Part shown: positions 49,180 through 61,701 of the stretch, one piece after another | Layout: each line of letters starts with the position of its first letter | Numbering within the stretch: the stretch's first letter is position 1 | Assembly (NCBI GenBank): GCA_025677825.1 | Contig: JAIXMO010000011.1 | Coordinates: forward strand, 35,001 to 99,000 | DNA from: Helicostylum pulchrum | Taxonomy: Eukaryota > Mucoromycota > Mucoromycetes > Mucorales > Mucoraceae | Direction: 5' to 3' | Length of the DNA stretch: 64,000 bases | Notes under the pieces: generated by a model | What the model was told of the DNA's origin: nothing | The model's input: the letters and a program-made list of their open reading frames with translations, nothing else | The model's database searches: none | Made by a program: the position numbers and the translations under genes

Positions 49180-50952
49180 TTAAAAGACTTGTTCATCAGT
49201 CTTTCTCTTTTGACCAGCTCTTGCTTTAGGACCCCAATTAGCGGTAGGGTTTACTTGATAACGTACTAAATGCTCTGATTTTGATTCAGCAGTAGCATTG
49301 GGATGCCTTGTGAAATCGACTTCAATTGTAGGTTCTTTAGCAAGAATAGCTCTAGCAGGTGAATTCTCTGCAATATTGTTCATAACCACTGGATTCTTTT
49401 TAACCCAAGCTCTCATAATATCCCACATAACCTGAGAAGGCGCATCGGTCTTTACTGATTGCTTTCCACAGTGAGATGAAGATACTTTATATCCTGCATT
49501 AAGAATAGCTGAAAAGAGATCGACAACAGGAATACTGTTACAGTGAACTGTACCACATAATCTAGCAAGTGTCCAATAGAATGGTGTATGGATTTCTTCC
49601 TTAATAACGGATAACATACCCTTCATACGTTGTGCAGTACCGTAACTAGATTCGTTATCCTTTACATGTTGAAGCATCTTTGCTACAAAATCATCATCGT
49701 GAATCTTATCTACCCAAGCAGGGCCACCAATCTGTAATTTATGAATTAGAGTTTTATCTGATTTTTTTTTTAAAAAAAAACTTACATGATGAATATTATT
49801 ACAGTTATCACATAGTTTATTAACATTGGGTCCAGTACCAGGTGTATGTCTTTCAGCTCCGTTTGATTCCTTAATTGTAATCTTACCGAGATGTTGAACA
49901 GAGTAGGCATGACAGCCTGAACACTCATAAACAACACCCATCTTGGAAGCGGATTTCTTTACTTGTTGAGGAGAAGTATATACACGAACAAATACACGTA
50001 AATAAAAATCGATGCTGCAAGAAACAAGAGGAACGATATGGCGCTTATAACGACCAGCAGAGGTTTGCAACATTTGTAAAACTAAACGAAGTGCCATTTC
50101 ATGAGGGAACATACCCTTTAAAGGCATACCACCATATTTACCAAAACTACAAACAATAATTAATTCATCTAACCTTTTTTTTTTTTAGATTATACGTTAC
50201 CATGTTTCTGGATGCATAGAACCAGCAAGAATGGCAAGATCGGTACATGTAACACACAGTAAACCACCTTCAGATACTGCTTGAACAGCACCATCAACAA
50301 AAGGTGCTGCACTTCCATAAGGATCTAAATCAACAACATCGAATTTATTATCGGTACCCACAGTATCGTACATGACACGCATAGCGTCGCCATGGTTGGG
50401 CTTCATCAAGTCTTCAGATAAACCATTGTATTTGAGGTTTCTTCTAATTGATTCCAAAGCATCTAATTCAATATCGTTACAGGTAACTTGCTTTAACTTG
50501 GGGATTTCTTTAGCGTAACGAACAGATCTTAACCCACTAGCTGCTAAAGCTTCAAGCACAGTAAAATTGTCGGAATTGTTGTGTTTATCCAAAGCCTTTT
50601 GAATAGCTTCTTTTGACTCTTCGTCTTTTTTTTTTTTTTTTTTAAAAAAAAGTTAAAAAATAAGGTACAAAATAATAATAAAAAAGACGTGTGTACCTTT
50701 GGCTCTAGCCAACTTTTTCTCCATACGCTCAGCTTTTTCTTGATTAAAGATTTCACTCCAAGTACGAATGGCAGCAATAGACATGTCACGATTAAACTGT
50801 TGTACAGGGTTATAAAAGACTTCATTATGTTTAGGGAAAAGAATAGTTGCTTTTCCTTCGGTGACAGTATTATACTGTGTAATATCGATATCTGGCGTTA
50901 CAGAAGACATGGTACGTTTATTTCTATAAAATAGGCTCTTTAAACGAAGCAT
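49180..50952 (-). CDS. TRM1: tRNA (guanine26-N2)-dimethyltransferase
   Basis: Exons 50952-50697, 50624-50201, 50146-49786, 49731-49180; 1593 nt, 530 residues from the first ATG. Uses SAM to make m2,2G26 in tRNA. Motifs: FYNPVQQFNRDMSIAAI, SAM-binding VLEALAASGLRSVRYAKEIP, catalytic VDLDPYGSAAPFVDGAVQ, and Cys pairs YECSGC...LCDNCNN of the zinc-binding C-terminal domain. Two in-frame ATGs open exon 1: MLRLKSLFYRNKRT precedes MSSVTPDIDITQY. The first segment is basic and lacks acidic residues, like a mitochondrial presequence; yeast TRM1 makes mitochondrial and nuclear forms from two starts. The PTRHD1-like gene ends only 74 bp upstream. Confidence 0.95.
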
Positions 50953-51026
50953 TCACATCAAAATATATACCAAAAAAAAAAATCTTTTTTTTTGTGATGG
51001 TCTGAGATTTAATGTGACCTTTTTTT

Positions 51027-51578
51027 TTATCTGTACAATGAACAACATTTTTTAAATGCTTCCAGTACTTCAGGGCTACGAGAACGTAAAGGTGCTGTAG
51101 CTATAGCGGTAGGAATGTTCTCTGGTTGTTCGACCCATTTCTTGAAAGGCACATTATGTGTTTGTAATACTAGTTCTAATTTCTCTAAAGAGCCTTCGTT
51201 TTTAGTCTACGCGTTAAAAAATCACGTCAATAATGTATCTTTTTCTTTACCCCATAAAAAAAAAACTAACCTCTAATACAACTTTATGCATATTATCTAA
51301 ATCTGCAAGGTACTCTTTTGTATTTTCTTCTTCACGCGTCATGTGTAAAATAGCTGTTGCCGCGTGACAAGCTTGAGTCATGACACTATAAACTACTAGG
51401 TTAGAGAAGGGGAAGGGTTTTTCTTTGCCGTATAAATTTACCTGCCAGTAGGCCATTGTAATTTCTAAACATGTTATTTTAGTTTTAGTAAAAAAAAAAA
51501 AAAAGTTGGGTAAGTGTTGTTTATTATTACTTTGGCAAGGTCCTTACGGACAACAATAAACATAGTTAGAGGTTCCAT
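51027..51578 (-). CDS. PTRHD1: PTRHD1-like small protein (peptidyl-tRNA hydrolase II fold)
   Basis: Exons 51578-51531, 51464-51442 (23 nt), 51385-51271, 51206-51027; 366 nt, 121 residues. The protein starts MEPLTMFIVVRKDLAKKLQW and continues PTGSVMTQACHAATAILH, then DNMHKVVLETKNEGSLEKLE and VPFKKWVEQPENIPTAIATA, the pattern of PTRHD1 (C2orf79) and more distantly of Pth2. WxEQPEN separates PTRHD1 from true Pth2. The biochemical role of PTRHD1 is not settled. It is divergent from DAD3, 106 bp between starts. Confidence 0.88.
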
Positions 51579-51684
51579 ATTAAGTTTAAAAGAGAGAGAG
51601 AAAGAGAAAAGGAGTTGTAATTTTTTTTTTCTCTTCTTTGTTTCCTTTTTTTTTTTACACACATAAATTTTTACTTTAAAAAAG

Positions 51685-52002
51685 ATGCCAGCTTTAGAAG
51701 AAGCCATTATAAGTGAAGGACAATTATTATTAGAACAAACAACAAAGGTCTGCCCTTTTTTCTAAAAAGAAGAGAAATAACAAAAGAAACACGGTTTTTT
51801 TTAATACTGAAAAAAATAAAATGATGATTTATTATAGATTAATGCCACGTTAATAGAATTGAATGAATCTCAAGTAATTGCAATGATTGAAAAGTTACGA
51901 CAGATAGAGAAAAAAATGTCCACAGTGTTTACATATTTTAAAGCATCCATGTATACCAATAATTATCAAGATAAAGAAGATACAAATCGACCAGTTATTT
52001 AA
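51685..52002 (+). CDS. DAD3: DASH/Dam1 complex subunit Dad3
   Basis: Exons 51685-51747 and 51838-52002; 228 nt, 75 residues. MPALEEAIISEGQLLLEQTT, then IAMIEKLRQIEKKMSTVFTY and FKASMYTNN match the Dad3 pattern (E-x-LLxEYQxL..., LRxLE(R/K)K, VFTLFKASVY). The DASH complex couples kinetochores to spindle microtubules and is essentially fungal. The stop codon is five bases from the stop codon of the convergent HMG/YABBY-like gene, so 3' ends must overlap. Confidence 0.85.
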
Positions 52003-52007
52003 AAAAT

Positions 52008-52518
52008 TTATTTTTTCTCTTCTTCTACTACTTCTTCTTCCTTCTTCTTGTTCTTGGGGTTTTCGCTAGCAGTGGCCCAGTTTTGAGCCTAAAAAAATAA
52101 TAAAAAAATTTTGTGTTAAATTTTTTCTTATAAGCCTTCAAAATATATTTTGTTAGGAAAAAAAAAAAAACTTACAGCCTTCTTGAAAGCCTACGTATTA
52201 TAAAAAAAAACATATAATCAATTAGAAAAACACGTTTAAAAATCAATGATACATGTACTTACGTCCTTGTGAGAGATACCGGGTGTAACTTCCTTAACCT
52301 TGGAGAGTTCAGTCTACAATAAAAAAAGAAAGGTAGAATGAATATTTTGTTATAAACCTCCCCCTACTTTGACTATTTTACCTTCATGAACATGTTATAA
52401 GGAGACAACTTCTTGGCTATTATACGATACGAAAAAATGGTTTATATCTATGCTGATTAAATAAATTTATACTATGTATACACTTACGGGACTTCTTGGT
52501 GATCTTATCCTTAGCCAT
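52008..52518 (-). CDS. Small HMG/YABBY-like chromatin-type protein
   Basis: Exons 52518-52488, 52416-52382, 52313-52263, 52190-52176 (15 nt), 52088-52008; 213 nt, 70 residues. MAKDKITKKSPKKLSPYNMF is followed by MKTELSKVKEVTPGISHKD, AFKKA and AQNWATASENPKNKKKEEE. The pattern KLSPYNxFMKxEL..P.ISHKxAFKxAAxNW is the HMG-box-like half shared with plant YABBY proteins and small fungal proteins. DNA binding is likely from the lysine-rich ends but not shown. Five exons for 70 residues is remarkable. Confidence 0.85.
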
Positions 52519-52967
52519 TTTTAAATGATATTTTTTTGAATAGGTTAGAAAAAAAAAGAAGCAGTGCCAAAAAAATTTCTTTAATCTTTTTTATATCAAC
52601 TAAACATCACCCAATGACATACCATTAAAAAATTAGCCTCCTTCATTTCGCGCGTGAGTTCAATTAAGTAAAGTCACAGTAAATAAAAAAAATAAAAGAA
52701 AAGAACATCCTTTTTCTTTCCTCTCGTTCTATTAACAGTCGTTGTAATCATGTACACGCATAGAATTGATCAAATACTTTTTGCAACTTGTATATTTTCC
52801 TTAAAACTGAGAAATAATGCCTTAATTTTTCGCGTTTTTTATGCTAGTCACGTGTTTTCATTTTTTTACAAGGTCAGCAAAGTGACGCTGACCTCACTAT
52901 AAATACCAGTTCTGTTGAAATATACCTGCATGTGATTTTCTGGTTCTTTTTATATTTTTTTTTTCTC
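52519..52967. promoter_or_regulatory. Divergent intergenic region
   Basis: About 450 bp between the HMG/YABBY-like and RING/TRAF genes. A possible TATA box (CTATAAATA) lies near 52898, about 70 bp before the RING/TRAF start codon. Confidence 0.4.
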
Positions 52968-54359
52968 ATGGAAGAACTTGACCTGAGACTCATTCGTTTT
53001 GTTGACACTACAAACGACAACTTGATATGTTGTATATGTCAAGCACCCTATATCGAACCAGTGATAACACACTGCGGGTAAAAACAAATAATTGACCTTT
53101 AAAAAAAAAAAAAGACTAAGATAACAATAGACACACGTTTTGTACATTTTGTATCTATCAAGCAATTGAAGCATCACCTTTATGCCCTATTGACAGAGCA
53201 GGTATATCCATTGAAGATATTCAGCCAGCCGCCAAAATCATTTCCAACATGGTAAACGAGCTTTCAGTGTACTGCCCTAGACATGAACAAGGTTGTGCGC
53301 ATATTTGTCAGCGCCAATATATCGAATCCCATTTAAAATATCATTGTCAGTATACCATGGCTCCTTGTAAACTAGACGAGTGTAAAGAACTCTTGTTAAA
53401 AAAGGACCTAGGTACGCATGTAAAAACCTGCAAGTATCGAATAGTTGAGTGTAACATGTGTAAGAAAAAAATGTGTTCCTATGAATTAGAAGTATGTGTG
53501 AATTTTTAACATTTATTGGGGCACATATTCTATGACTAATACCCTTTCCCCCTTTGTTTAGGATCATTATAGTTTATGCCCTTCTGAAATTATAGAATGT
53601 CAGTACTGTAAAACATCTCGGTCTAGATCAGACCACAATTCTCATATAACCCAATGTCCTCAATTCAACATTAGTTGTCCTCAAGCTGAATTCGGCTGCA
53701 GTTGGCTCGACCAACGCCAGTTACTACCCGAACACACATCCACTTGTCCCTACGAAGCGATCAAAAACTACTTGCAAAAGCAACAAAAGACCGAAACAGC
53801 CGTTCAAAAGGAACTGCAGCAGTTACATAAAGAAAACGCCACCTTGAAGCGAGAGCAAGAAGAGTCCAAAAATCATGTCAATACCATTGTAAACCAACTG
53901 GACCTTATGTTTCCAGGGCATTTCTTGCTGGATGTAGATATACCTGCGGAGGCTAGAAACGAGTCCATGTTATCAGAGAGCCAAAGATTAAATAGCGAGC
54001 TGGAGACTTTATCTGCAAATATAGCGTCTTTGGAACTGAAACAGAATATGGCTTTAATGACGGAAACGTTTAGGTTACAAGAAGAGTTGCAGAGTTTAAG
54101 AGCGATTTGTCACGGGCTAAGAATGCAAATGCATTATGTTATGATGGATCGTAGAAATAATACAAGCTCTACGAGTTCAAATAATACCGCTACTGTATCT
54201 GCAACAAGTCAAAATAGAAATAACGAAAATACAAGTGCTGCTAATAAAGCCCGTAATTACTTAGGTAAAAAAAAAAAAGCTTCAAAGTTACTTTTTTTTT
54301 TATCTGTACTTACCTTTTTCTTTTTTTTAGAATCTTCTCGACAAGAAACTAAATTATAA
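52968..54359 (+). CDS. RING and TRAF-type zinc-finger protein, probable E3 ubiquitin ligase
   Basis: Exons 52968-53077, 53131-53491, 53562-54264, 54331-54359; 1203 nt, 400 residues. The RING finger is complete: NLICCICQAPYIEPVITHCG, HTFCTFCIYQAIEASPLCPI. TRAF-type zinc fingers follow (YCPRHEQGCAHICQRQYIES, HLKYHCQYTMAPCKLDECKE, HYSLCPSEIIECQYCKTSRS). Then a long coiled coil (about residues 235-330; LQKQQKTETAVQKELQQLHK) and an Asn/Ser-rich tail. This is the order of TRAF-like E3 ligases, without a C-terminal MATH domain. Target unknown. Confidence 0.85.
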
Positions 54360-54547
54360 CGAAAAACTTACCCTCCTCCTTACAAATTACAAATGATATC
54401 CTCCCCCTCTTAATGCAATAAATAAAGTTAACTTTGAATCTAAGTCACACTAAAGCAGTCCCTCTTTTTTTTTCTTTTGAAAAAAAAAAATGGGAATCCA
54501 AAAAAAAAAAACTTCTTTAATAACCTTTTTTACGTACAAAAAAAAAT

Positions 54548-57236
54548 ATGCCTCCCAAGAAGAGTATTCAAAGAGTCAGTCACAAGGTTGCGCCCAAGGG
54601 ACCTGCCAAGTCCAAAAAACCCAAGGCTGCTAATGTTCAACCCAAGAAATCAAAGGATCAAAAGGTAATTTACATAAAAAAAAATTCGGTGGTAGATCTC
54701 AAAAAAAATAAAATATTAAACCTTTTTAATTTTAGGAGAAAGAAAAGGATAAGATACCAGAGTATGTTCAAGTTCCTGAAGTTGAAGATGAAGATGTTGC
54801 TGTTTCTGATGAAGATATGGAATTTTTCGCTGATAACCAAGGATTTACCTCCTTCTTGACAGGTTTAGATTCCAAGGAACTTACCAGGTAATTAATTTTC
54901 TTCTCTACTTACATGATTTTATCTTTTTAAAACTAATACATTACAAACTTGTACAGAAACGTAGTTAAAAAGAAAAAGACACCTATCAAGAAACCTATCA
55001 ATAAAAAGGAACAACCTAAAGAAGAAGAAGTATCTTCTGACGACGACGACAACGAACAAACCGGACCCAACTCTGACGACGACCTCGATAACTTTGAAGA
55101 ACCCGATTCCGACGAAGAATTAGTAAACAACTTTGAAGAAGAAAGTGAAGATAATTTCGATGAAGGGGATTTGAACGATGAAGATATGGATCAATTATTA
55201 GCCCAGTCTGAAGAATCCAAGCCCGCTGCCAACAAGAAGACCAAGGAAGCCAACGATTCCGACGAGGAGATGGATTACGAGACCAAGCCTAGAAAGATTG
55301 CTAGTGAATGGACCCGTAAAGATTATCATACCAAGTTACCTATCAAGTTACCCGGTGGTAAGCTTAAGCAATTAGACGAGACTCAAGATACTTCTGATGA
55401 GGAAGAAGAGACTGTTGAGGAGGAACCCGTAAAGAAGGGTGCCGCCGCTGCTGTTGTCGAAGAGGAAAAAGAGGAGGAACAAGAGCCAGAGATTAGATTA
55501 AGCAAAAAGGAGTACCTTTTAAAAAAGAAGGAAGAGTTGGCTACAATCGCTGGTAACCTTCAAGGTGATCCTGAGGAATACGTCGGTCAGTTAAGAACCC
55601 TTCGTAGTATTTATAGAGAGCGTAATGTCACTGTCAAGAAGTTGGCTTTGCTTACTCAATTGGCCGTTTATAAGGATATCATTCCCGGGTATAGAATTCG
55701 TCCCTTGACTGCTTTGGAAGAAGAAACTCAAGTTTCTAGAGAAGTCAAAAAGATGAGAGAATTCGAAAAGTCTTTGCTCGCCAATTATGAATTATACTTG
55801 AAGGATTTGAACGTCTTGTTAACTAGTAAGTCGCTTTTATAATCAATTACGCAGCGCGTAAATACTAACCCAAAAAAATTAGGAAAAAAGACAGACGAAG
55901 ATGCATCTTTAGCTTTGGTAGCTACACGTTGTTTATGTGAACTTTTAATTGCAAAGACCCATTTCAATTTCCGACTTGAAATCATGGTAGCCGTTGTTAC
56001 ACGTATGAGTACTATCAAATGGAACGAGGCAGCACAATTATGTAGCGAAACACTTATTACGATTTTCCAAAATGACGAATCTGGCAGATCCTCTCTCGAT
56101 GCGGTCAAGATGATTATTCGTATGGTCAAATCCAAGGGTTACGCCATTTCCGAAAACGTCATCAATATCTTTTTATATCTTCGTCTCAAGGATGAAATGG
56201 CTCACAATTACACCTCGCACGATGATGATAAGGTTGGTCAAAAGAGAAAGAACAACAGTAAGCCGTTCATGACCAAGAAGGCTCGTAAGACTTTAAAGGA
56301 AACAAGAGAGATTGAAAAGGAGTTCCAAGAAGCTGATGCTGTTGTTAGTAAAGAAGAAAAGTCTAAAAACGTAAGCAAAACACACACACACACACTATAT
56401 ATTATTTATCTCACATTATTTTATTTGTAGCACACTGAAACCTTAAAGTTGATCTTTGCATTTTATTTCAGAATTTTAAAGAAACAAACCTCCTCACCTC
56501 TTTTACCCGCGGTTTTAGAAGGCCTTTCCCGCTTTGCACATTTGATCAGTGTCGATTTCTTTGACGATCTCTTAAACGCGCTTCGCGACGTGATGCACGC
56601 CTTTGAAGATTCCAACGACATTTCACGTACCAGTTCCGGTACCCGTAAGAGATTACTCTGTATCATCACCGCCTTTGAACTATTATCGGGTCAAGGCGAA
56701 GCATTCAACTACGACTTGAAGGACTTTTATACCGAGATCTACAACATTCTGTTTAAGGCTACTTTCCATACCAAGATTGAGGAAAAGCCCGAATCACAAA
56801 AGCAAACTGAGAGTGAAATGTTGATCAAGGGACTCGAATTGATGTTCTTGAAAAAGAGACAAATCCCCGTAAACAGATTAGCTGCTTTCACTAAAAGATT
56901 TGCCTTGGTCGCACTAAATATGCCTAATAAGACTGTATTACAATGTCTTGCCTTGGTAGATAGACTCGTACAGGTTTGTTTTTGTTTATTCTCTTTCTCT
57001 TTTTTTTTTGTATGTTACTAACTAATTTGTGTTTAAAAATATAGAAAGATCACCGTTTAGACGCCCTTTTGCAGTCAGAAGATAGAGCATCAAGTGGTAT
57101 TTATGCACCATTATTAGAAGATCCCGAGCTTTGTAATCCCTTTGGTACAAGTTTATATGAGCTTTTCCTCTACCAGAATCATTATGATCCTAATGTTAGA
57201 ACTATTGCTAAAGCTTTACAAAAATCCGCCATGTAG
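54548..57236 (+). CDS. NOC3: Nucleolar complex protein 3 (ribosome biogenesis)
   Basis: Exons 54548-54664, 54736-54887, 54957-55825, 55883-56370, 56431-56973, 57045-57236; 2361 nt, 786 residues. A basic N-terminus and a long acidic region precede the NOC3 core: SEWTRKDYHTKLPIKLPGGK, IAGNLQGDPEEYVGQLRTLR, LALLTQLAVYKDIIPGYRIR, VSREVKKMREFEKSLLANYE, YLKDLN, and the CBF/Mak21-type domain (KLIFAFYFRILKKQTSSPLL, PAVLEGLSRFAHLISVDFFD). It ends in HYDPNVRTIAKALQKSAM. NOC3 works with NOC2 in export of pre-60S particles and has been linked to replication licensing in yeast. Confidence 0.94.
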
Positions 57237-59896
57237 AAATAATCTCTCTCTTTTTAAAGAAATGTATTAAAACAAAAATAAAAAAAAATAAAAAAATTAC
57301 AGTTTAATGCGGTAGATTTCGGGGGCGTGGAGAAAAAAATAATAATGAAACACAGGATCCATTGTGATCGCTTGCTGACAAGTCCTTAAAAAAGATGCTT
57401 TTTGTTGAATGAATGATGAAATAATAACGAGCAAGACGCTCAATATTCGACATTTTATTGGTGAGATTTAAGGGTCTTTTAGTTATATAATAATTTTTTT
57501 ATTTCGTAATAATGAACACTTGTATCCGAGATATATATTCGTTTCCGGGGAACCATTTTAAGCCAGTGTGGCATGTGAAGGTATAGTTAGAGAAAAAAAG
57601 TCGTACGAAAAACGGGTTTGTGTAGTCCCCCATTTCTTTTTTAACTAATCAGGTTTTTTTTTTTAATATCAGAAGTGACATGACATCGTTTAAATTTTTT
57701 ATAAATGGTCTTTTTGTCATACACTCTAGAAGTAGTACATCACTTATGAAATCAAATTGGAAAATAGCGCTCTCTAGATTATACTTAAGAAGCGTAGAGA
57801 GATATATATTAACAGAAAGAGAAAGAGAGAGTGTCTAGATCTTTTGTATTAGATAACAGGTACATCAATTTTCACAAGATGATTTATATTTTGTTTATAC
57901 AGCATATGAAATTGTGTACATGTCATTGTACACAAAAGAGACAAAAATAAAATAAAATATATAATGGGATGATTGTTGTACTATCAGAAGGTTTTTTTTT
58001 CTTGTATAATTTTATTAACCTGTTTAGTTTTAGCTCTTTATAACCACGGCATTGGTTCTATATTTCTTTCACTTACACAGTAGCGTCTAAAAGTGTGATA
58101 GATTCAGGTAAAAAAAAAAAGCTCTGCTCTCTCCTCTCCCAAGACCCGCGGAAACTGAAATAAATAAACTATCAAAAAGTAACGTATCACATAAGAAGCA
58201 CCTTTTTAAGATGAACTCGGTCCTCCATCGGCTGCTGGACATATTACACGTGCGGTAAACTTAATGGTCTTCAAGAGTCCCTCCCCTTATCACAGCATTA
58301 TTGTTTATATATTTCACATGCGAAACAGTATTTTTTTGATAAGAATCTTTTCTTATTGTTATCAAGAAAAGGAAAAAAAAAATTGGTTTGATAGAATGAA
58401 TTCTCACGAGTATGTAATATATCCGATTTCATAATAAACCAGTTGCCATGGACTGCTGTCATGGTATTACATGTTCGGATTATGTGAGATAAGAGTTTTA
58501 ATCGAGTATTCCAAGTGACACACATACTAGTCCTTTTTATGTAGGAGGGAATACAACAGCAATTTTGTTAAATATCCCCCCGAGCAATTTTTTTTTAAAC
58601 GTCTTATGATTTGTAACCCATTTTTGTAAATTGGTGGTGGCAACCGGAATACGGATTGATTTGCTCAAAGAAATATACCTACCAAGTCCCACGTTTGTGC
58701 CATTTTCCACTTTGGCATTAAAATTTTAAACTTTTTTTTTACCCGCTTCCTATATTCAGTAATAAAATTATGGAGATAAAAATATGAATTTCCCAGTAAT
58801 ACATTTTTGTTTCAAATGTTTAAAAATGATGAAAATGAAATAAATTACTTTATTTAGCCTTTGCCTCTATTTTGGCATTAATTATAGTTTAAAGAAAATT
58901 GGTGTTGGGTATAATATTAAAAAAAAGTGCAGTTAGGGTTTTTTACTTTCTTGGAGATACAGGACAATTCTAAGTTGTAATAATAATTTAGTAAAGTGCC
59001 CGGGAACAAAAAAAGAGGTGATTATATATAATTTACCCTTGTTTGATGTACACGCGAACCACAAATAAGGCACACGCATGCAGTATTAACATGTTCTTGT
59101 TCGAGTTGGTTAAATGATTTGTTAAACTTTGTTATAGAAACCATTTTTTTTTTGCTGTTTTATGTATATACAGGTCAGAAATATAAGAGAGTTATAGTAA
59201 CAGTAGTAACTAGTAGAAGTAGTAACTAGTAGCAGTAGTAAGTAGTAGACAGAGAGAAAAGAAAAAAATGAAGAGAGAGAAAAAGAATTATGAAATTTTT
59301 TTCACCAGATTTAATAGAAAAAGTCAATTGTGTCACCTAAACACAACCTACCAAGTCATAGAAAATTGTTCCTTTTACTGTCGTTATGGATTCACGTGCG
59401 AATTAAGTTTTTTTGAAATGTGTGTTGTGGTATAATACAGGTAAAAAAAAAAAAAAAAGATTCAAAAGATAAAGGAATAATTGATACGTAAGCACCTCCC
59501 TTTTTTTTTTCAAACGCTCGTTACTATTGGTAATACTTTCCAACTAATATGTCTTTAATTAGCCTTATTACTACCAAAGTATGTGTATTACAATTTAAAT
59601 TGCTTCTTTATTATTATGTCAAAAAAAGATTTCGCTCAGCTGCTACTAATTAAAAAAAAAAGAGAGGGTGACATTTGTCGCTTATTGGTTTTCCGGTATA
59701 TCTTAGTTTAAAGAATTCTGTAAAAAAAAAAAAAAAAAAAAAAAAAAACGTATGAATATTTTCATTAAATACGAGGGAAGAGAACTTTCTAAGGGTTTCC
59801 TTTTTGTTTTTATTATTATTCATATATAATCTACTACTTTATAATATTTTGTACAGTTTTGCTTTTTTTGGTTCTTTTATTTTTTTGTGTGTTTTT
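57237..59896. other. Gene-poor region, 2.7 kb
   Basis: Between the convergent NOC3 and DNAJC7-like genes. AT-rich, with many purine or pyrimidine runs, a 27-A run at 59722-59748 and a short tandem repeat at 59201-59248. No frame has family character (58298-58525 is hydrophobic low-complexity). No RNA gene recognised. Confidence 0.5.
59201..59248. repeat. Three-copy 16-bp tandem repeat
   Basis: CAGTAGTAACTAGTAG, AAGTAGTAACTAGTAG and CAGTAGTAAGTAGTAG follow each other directly, one or two changes per unit. A minisatellite-like array without apparent function. Confidence 0.85.
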
Positions 59897-61701
59897 TTAT
59901 CCAAAGTGGAATGAGCTATGGCTGTGACGTCCACCACCTCCACCACCGAATCCACCAGCATTTTGGAATCCACCTTGACCAAACATGGAAGCAAACACAT
60001 CATTGACATCTACACCACCAGGGAAGCCACCACCGCCGCCACCACCCATACCCATACCACCGTCTAAATCAGCACCGGAATCAAATCTAGCCTTCTTTTC
60101 AGGATCACTTAAAATGGTATATGCCTCGCCAACTTCCTTAAATCTAGCTTCTGCTTTAAGGTCACCATCGTTCTTATCAGGATGGTATTGAAGTGCGAGC
60201 TTACGGTAAGCTTTTTTAATCTCGGTTTCTGTAGCGCTTTTACTCAAACCTAACACCTTGTAGTAGTCTTTACGAAGAGATTTCTTCAATTCAAGTTCAG
60301 CTTTACGTAATAAATTATGGTATTCTATCCAATGAAAAATATTAGTTATTTGTTATAAAAGTAAAATATTTCTGTTGTATGTACCTCTATTGGATGGATC
60401 TACTTCAGTCAACTTTTTATAATCTCTAACGGCTTCTTCGTATTGCTCAGTTTCCATATAACAACCTGCACGTCTACTGTACACCTTGTAAAATTCATTG
60501 TCTAATTCAATGGCTCTATCACAATCAAGTAAAGCTTCCTCAAATTTCTTTTGCTATATAAAGGTATTAATAACCTGTAAAAATAGTAGAACAATGAATG
60601 TATATTTACCTTTTGTAAAACAGCAGCACGGTTAGAGTAGAGACGAGAGTTGATATGATCATTTTTGGGATCAATTTCCATGGCGGCAGTATAAGCTTCA
60701 TAGGCTTCATCTAATTTGTTGGCCTTGAAGGCAGCATTACCAGCCTCCTTTTGATTATCAATAGCACGAGCCATCTTTAACAAGGCACGAGCCTTTGAAA
60801 AATCGGGATCACAGCGAAGAGCTTCAACACAGTGAGCTGCCGTCTTTTGATTTTCACCTTGGCTATAAAATACACGTGCTCTAAGGTATAATGCATCGGG
60901 ATTTTGGCTATTCATACGCACAAGAGAGCTAATACAAAGAAAATTAGTTTTTTTTTTTCTTTTTTTTTTTTTTTTACGTAACTAAAATACGTGTACTTTA
61001 CTTGACAATACGACTAGCTTCAGAATAATTCTTTTCACCCAAAGCACATTCAGCTTGCATAACTCTCCACTTTACAGGAAGTTGATCTGCATCAACAAAG
61101 GCAATAGCACGATCAAGACTATTACGAGCAAGACCCCACTGATTATTAGCCATAAAAGTATTTACCTGAGCCATATAATTAGAGACGTGTTGTAAGTTAT
61201 TGTATTCACGTTGAGCGATTTTAGAGTCAATCTGTAAGGCACGAGTGTATTGACGACCGGCTTCTTCCAAATTGCCTAAATTCAAGTGACATTTACCACC
61301 ACGCAAGAAGGCTTTGGCGTTCTCAGGGTCTAACTCAGTAGCAATACGACAATCGTTGGCAGCATCTTTATACTTTTTTTGCATCACCAAAGCAGCAGCA
61401 CGGTTATTATAATAAGTTGAAGTTTTAGGTGAAGCATCTTTTATAATTGACAGATATTAATATAAGATTACGTAACAAATAATTCGAGTTTTTTTTTTAT
61501 TTTACCAATGGCTTCTGTGTATAACTTTACAGCTTCTTCGTAGTTTCCTTGCTTGTATTGTTCATTAGCTTGGTTTTTAATTTCCTCAGGGGACCTGAAT
61601 AAATAAATATATTTAGTTGATTGTTTTGATGCGTTAAAAGAAAGAAAAGATATTTACAAAAGAGGAGTATCTACCTCCATAGGGGCTGAAGTATCAGACA
61701 T
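59897..61701 (-). CDS. DNAJC7: DNAJC7-type TPR and J-domain co-chaperone
   Basis: Exons 61701-61658, 61594-61506, 61437-61002, 60928-60610, 60553-60385, 60324-59897; 1485 nt, 494 residues. The start [15 protein letters not shown] leads into about nine TPR units ([80 protein letters not shown] and others). The J domain near residue 370 is [20 protein letters not shown] with HPD in QYHPDKND. A Gly-rich tail ends in [11 protein letters not shown]. Such proteins bridge Hsp70 and Hsp90 and pass clients between them. Domain order and length match DNAJC7 (TPR2). Confidence 0.94.

Noticed and set aside
59201..59248. Possible CRISPR-like array
   Set aside because: The units are contiguous without spacers and the genome is eukaryotic; a simple tandem repeat explains it.
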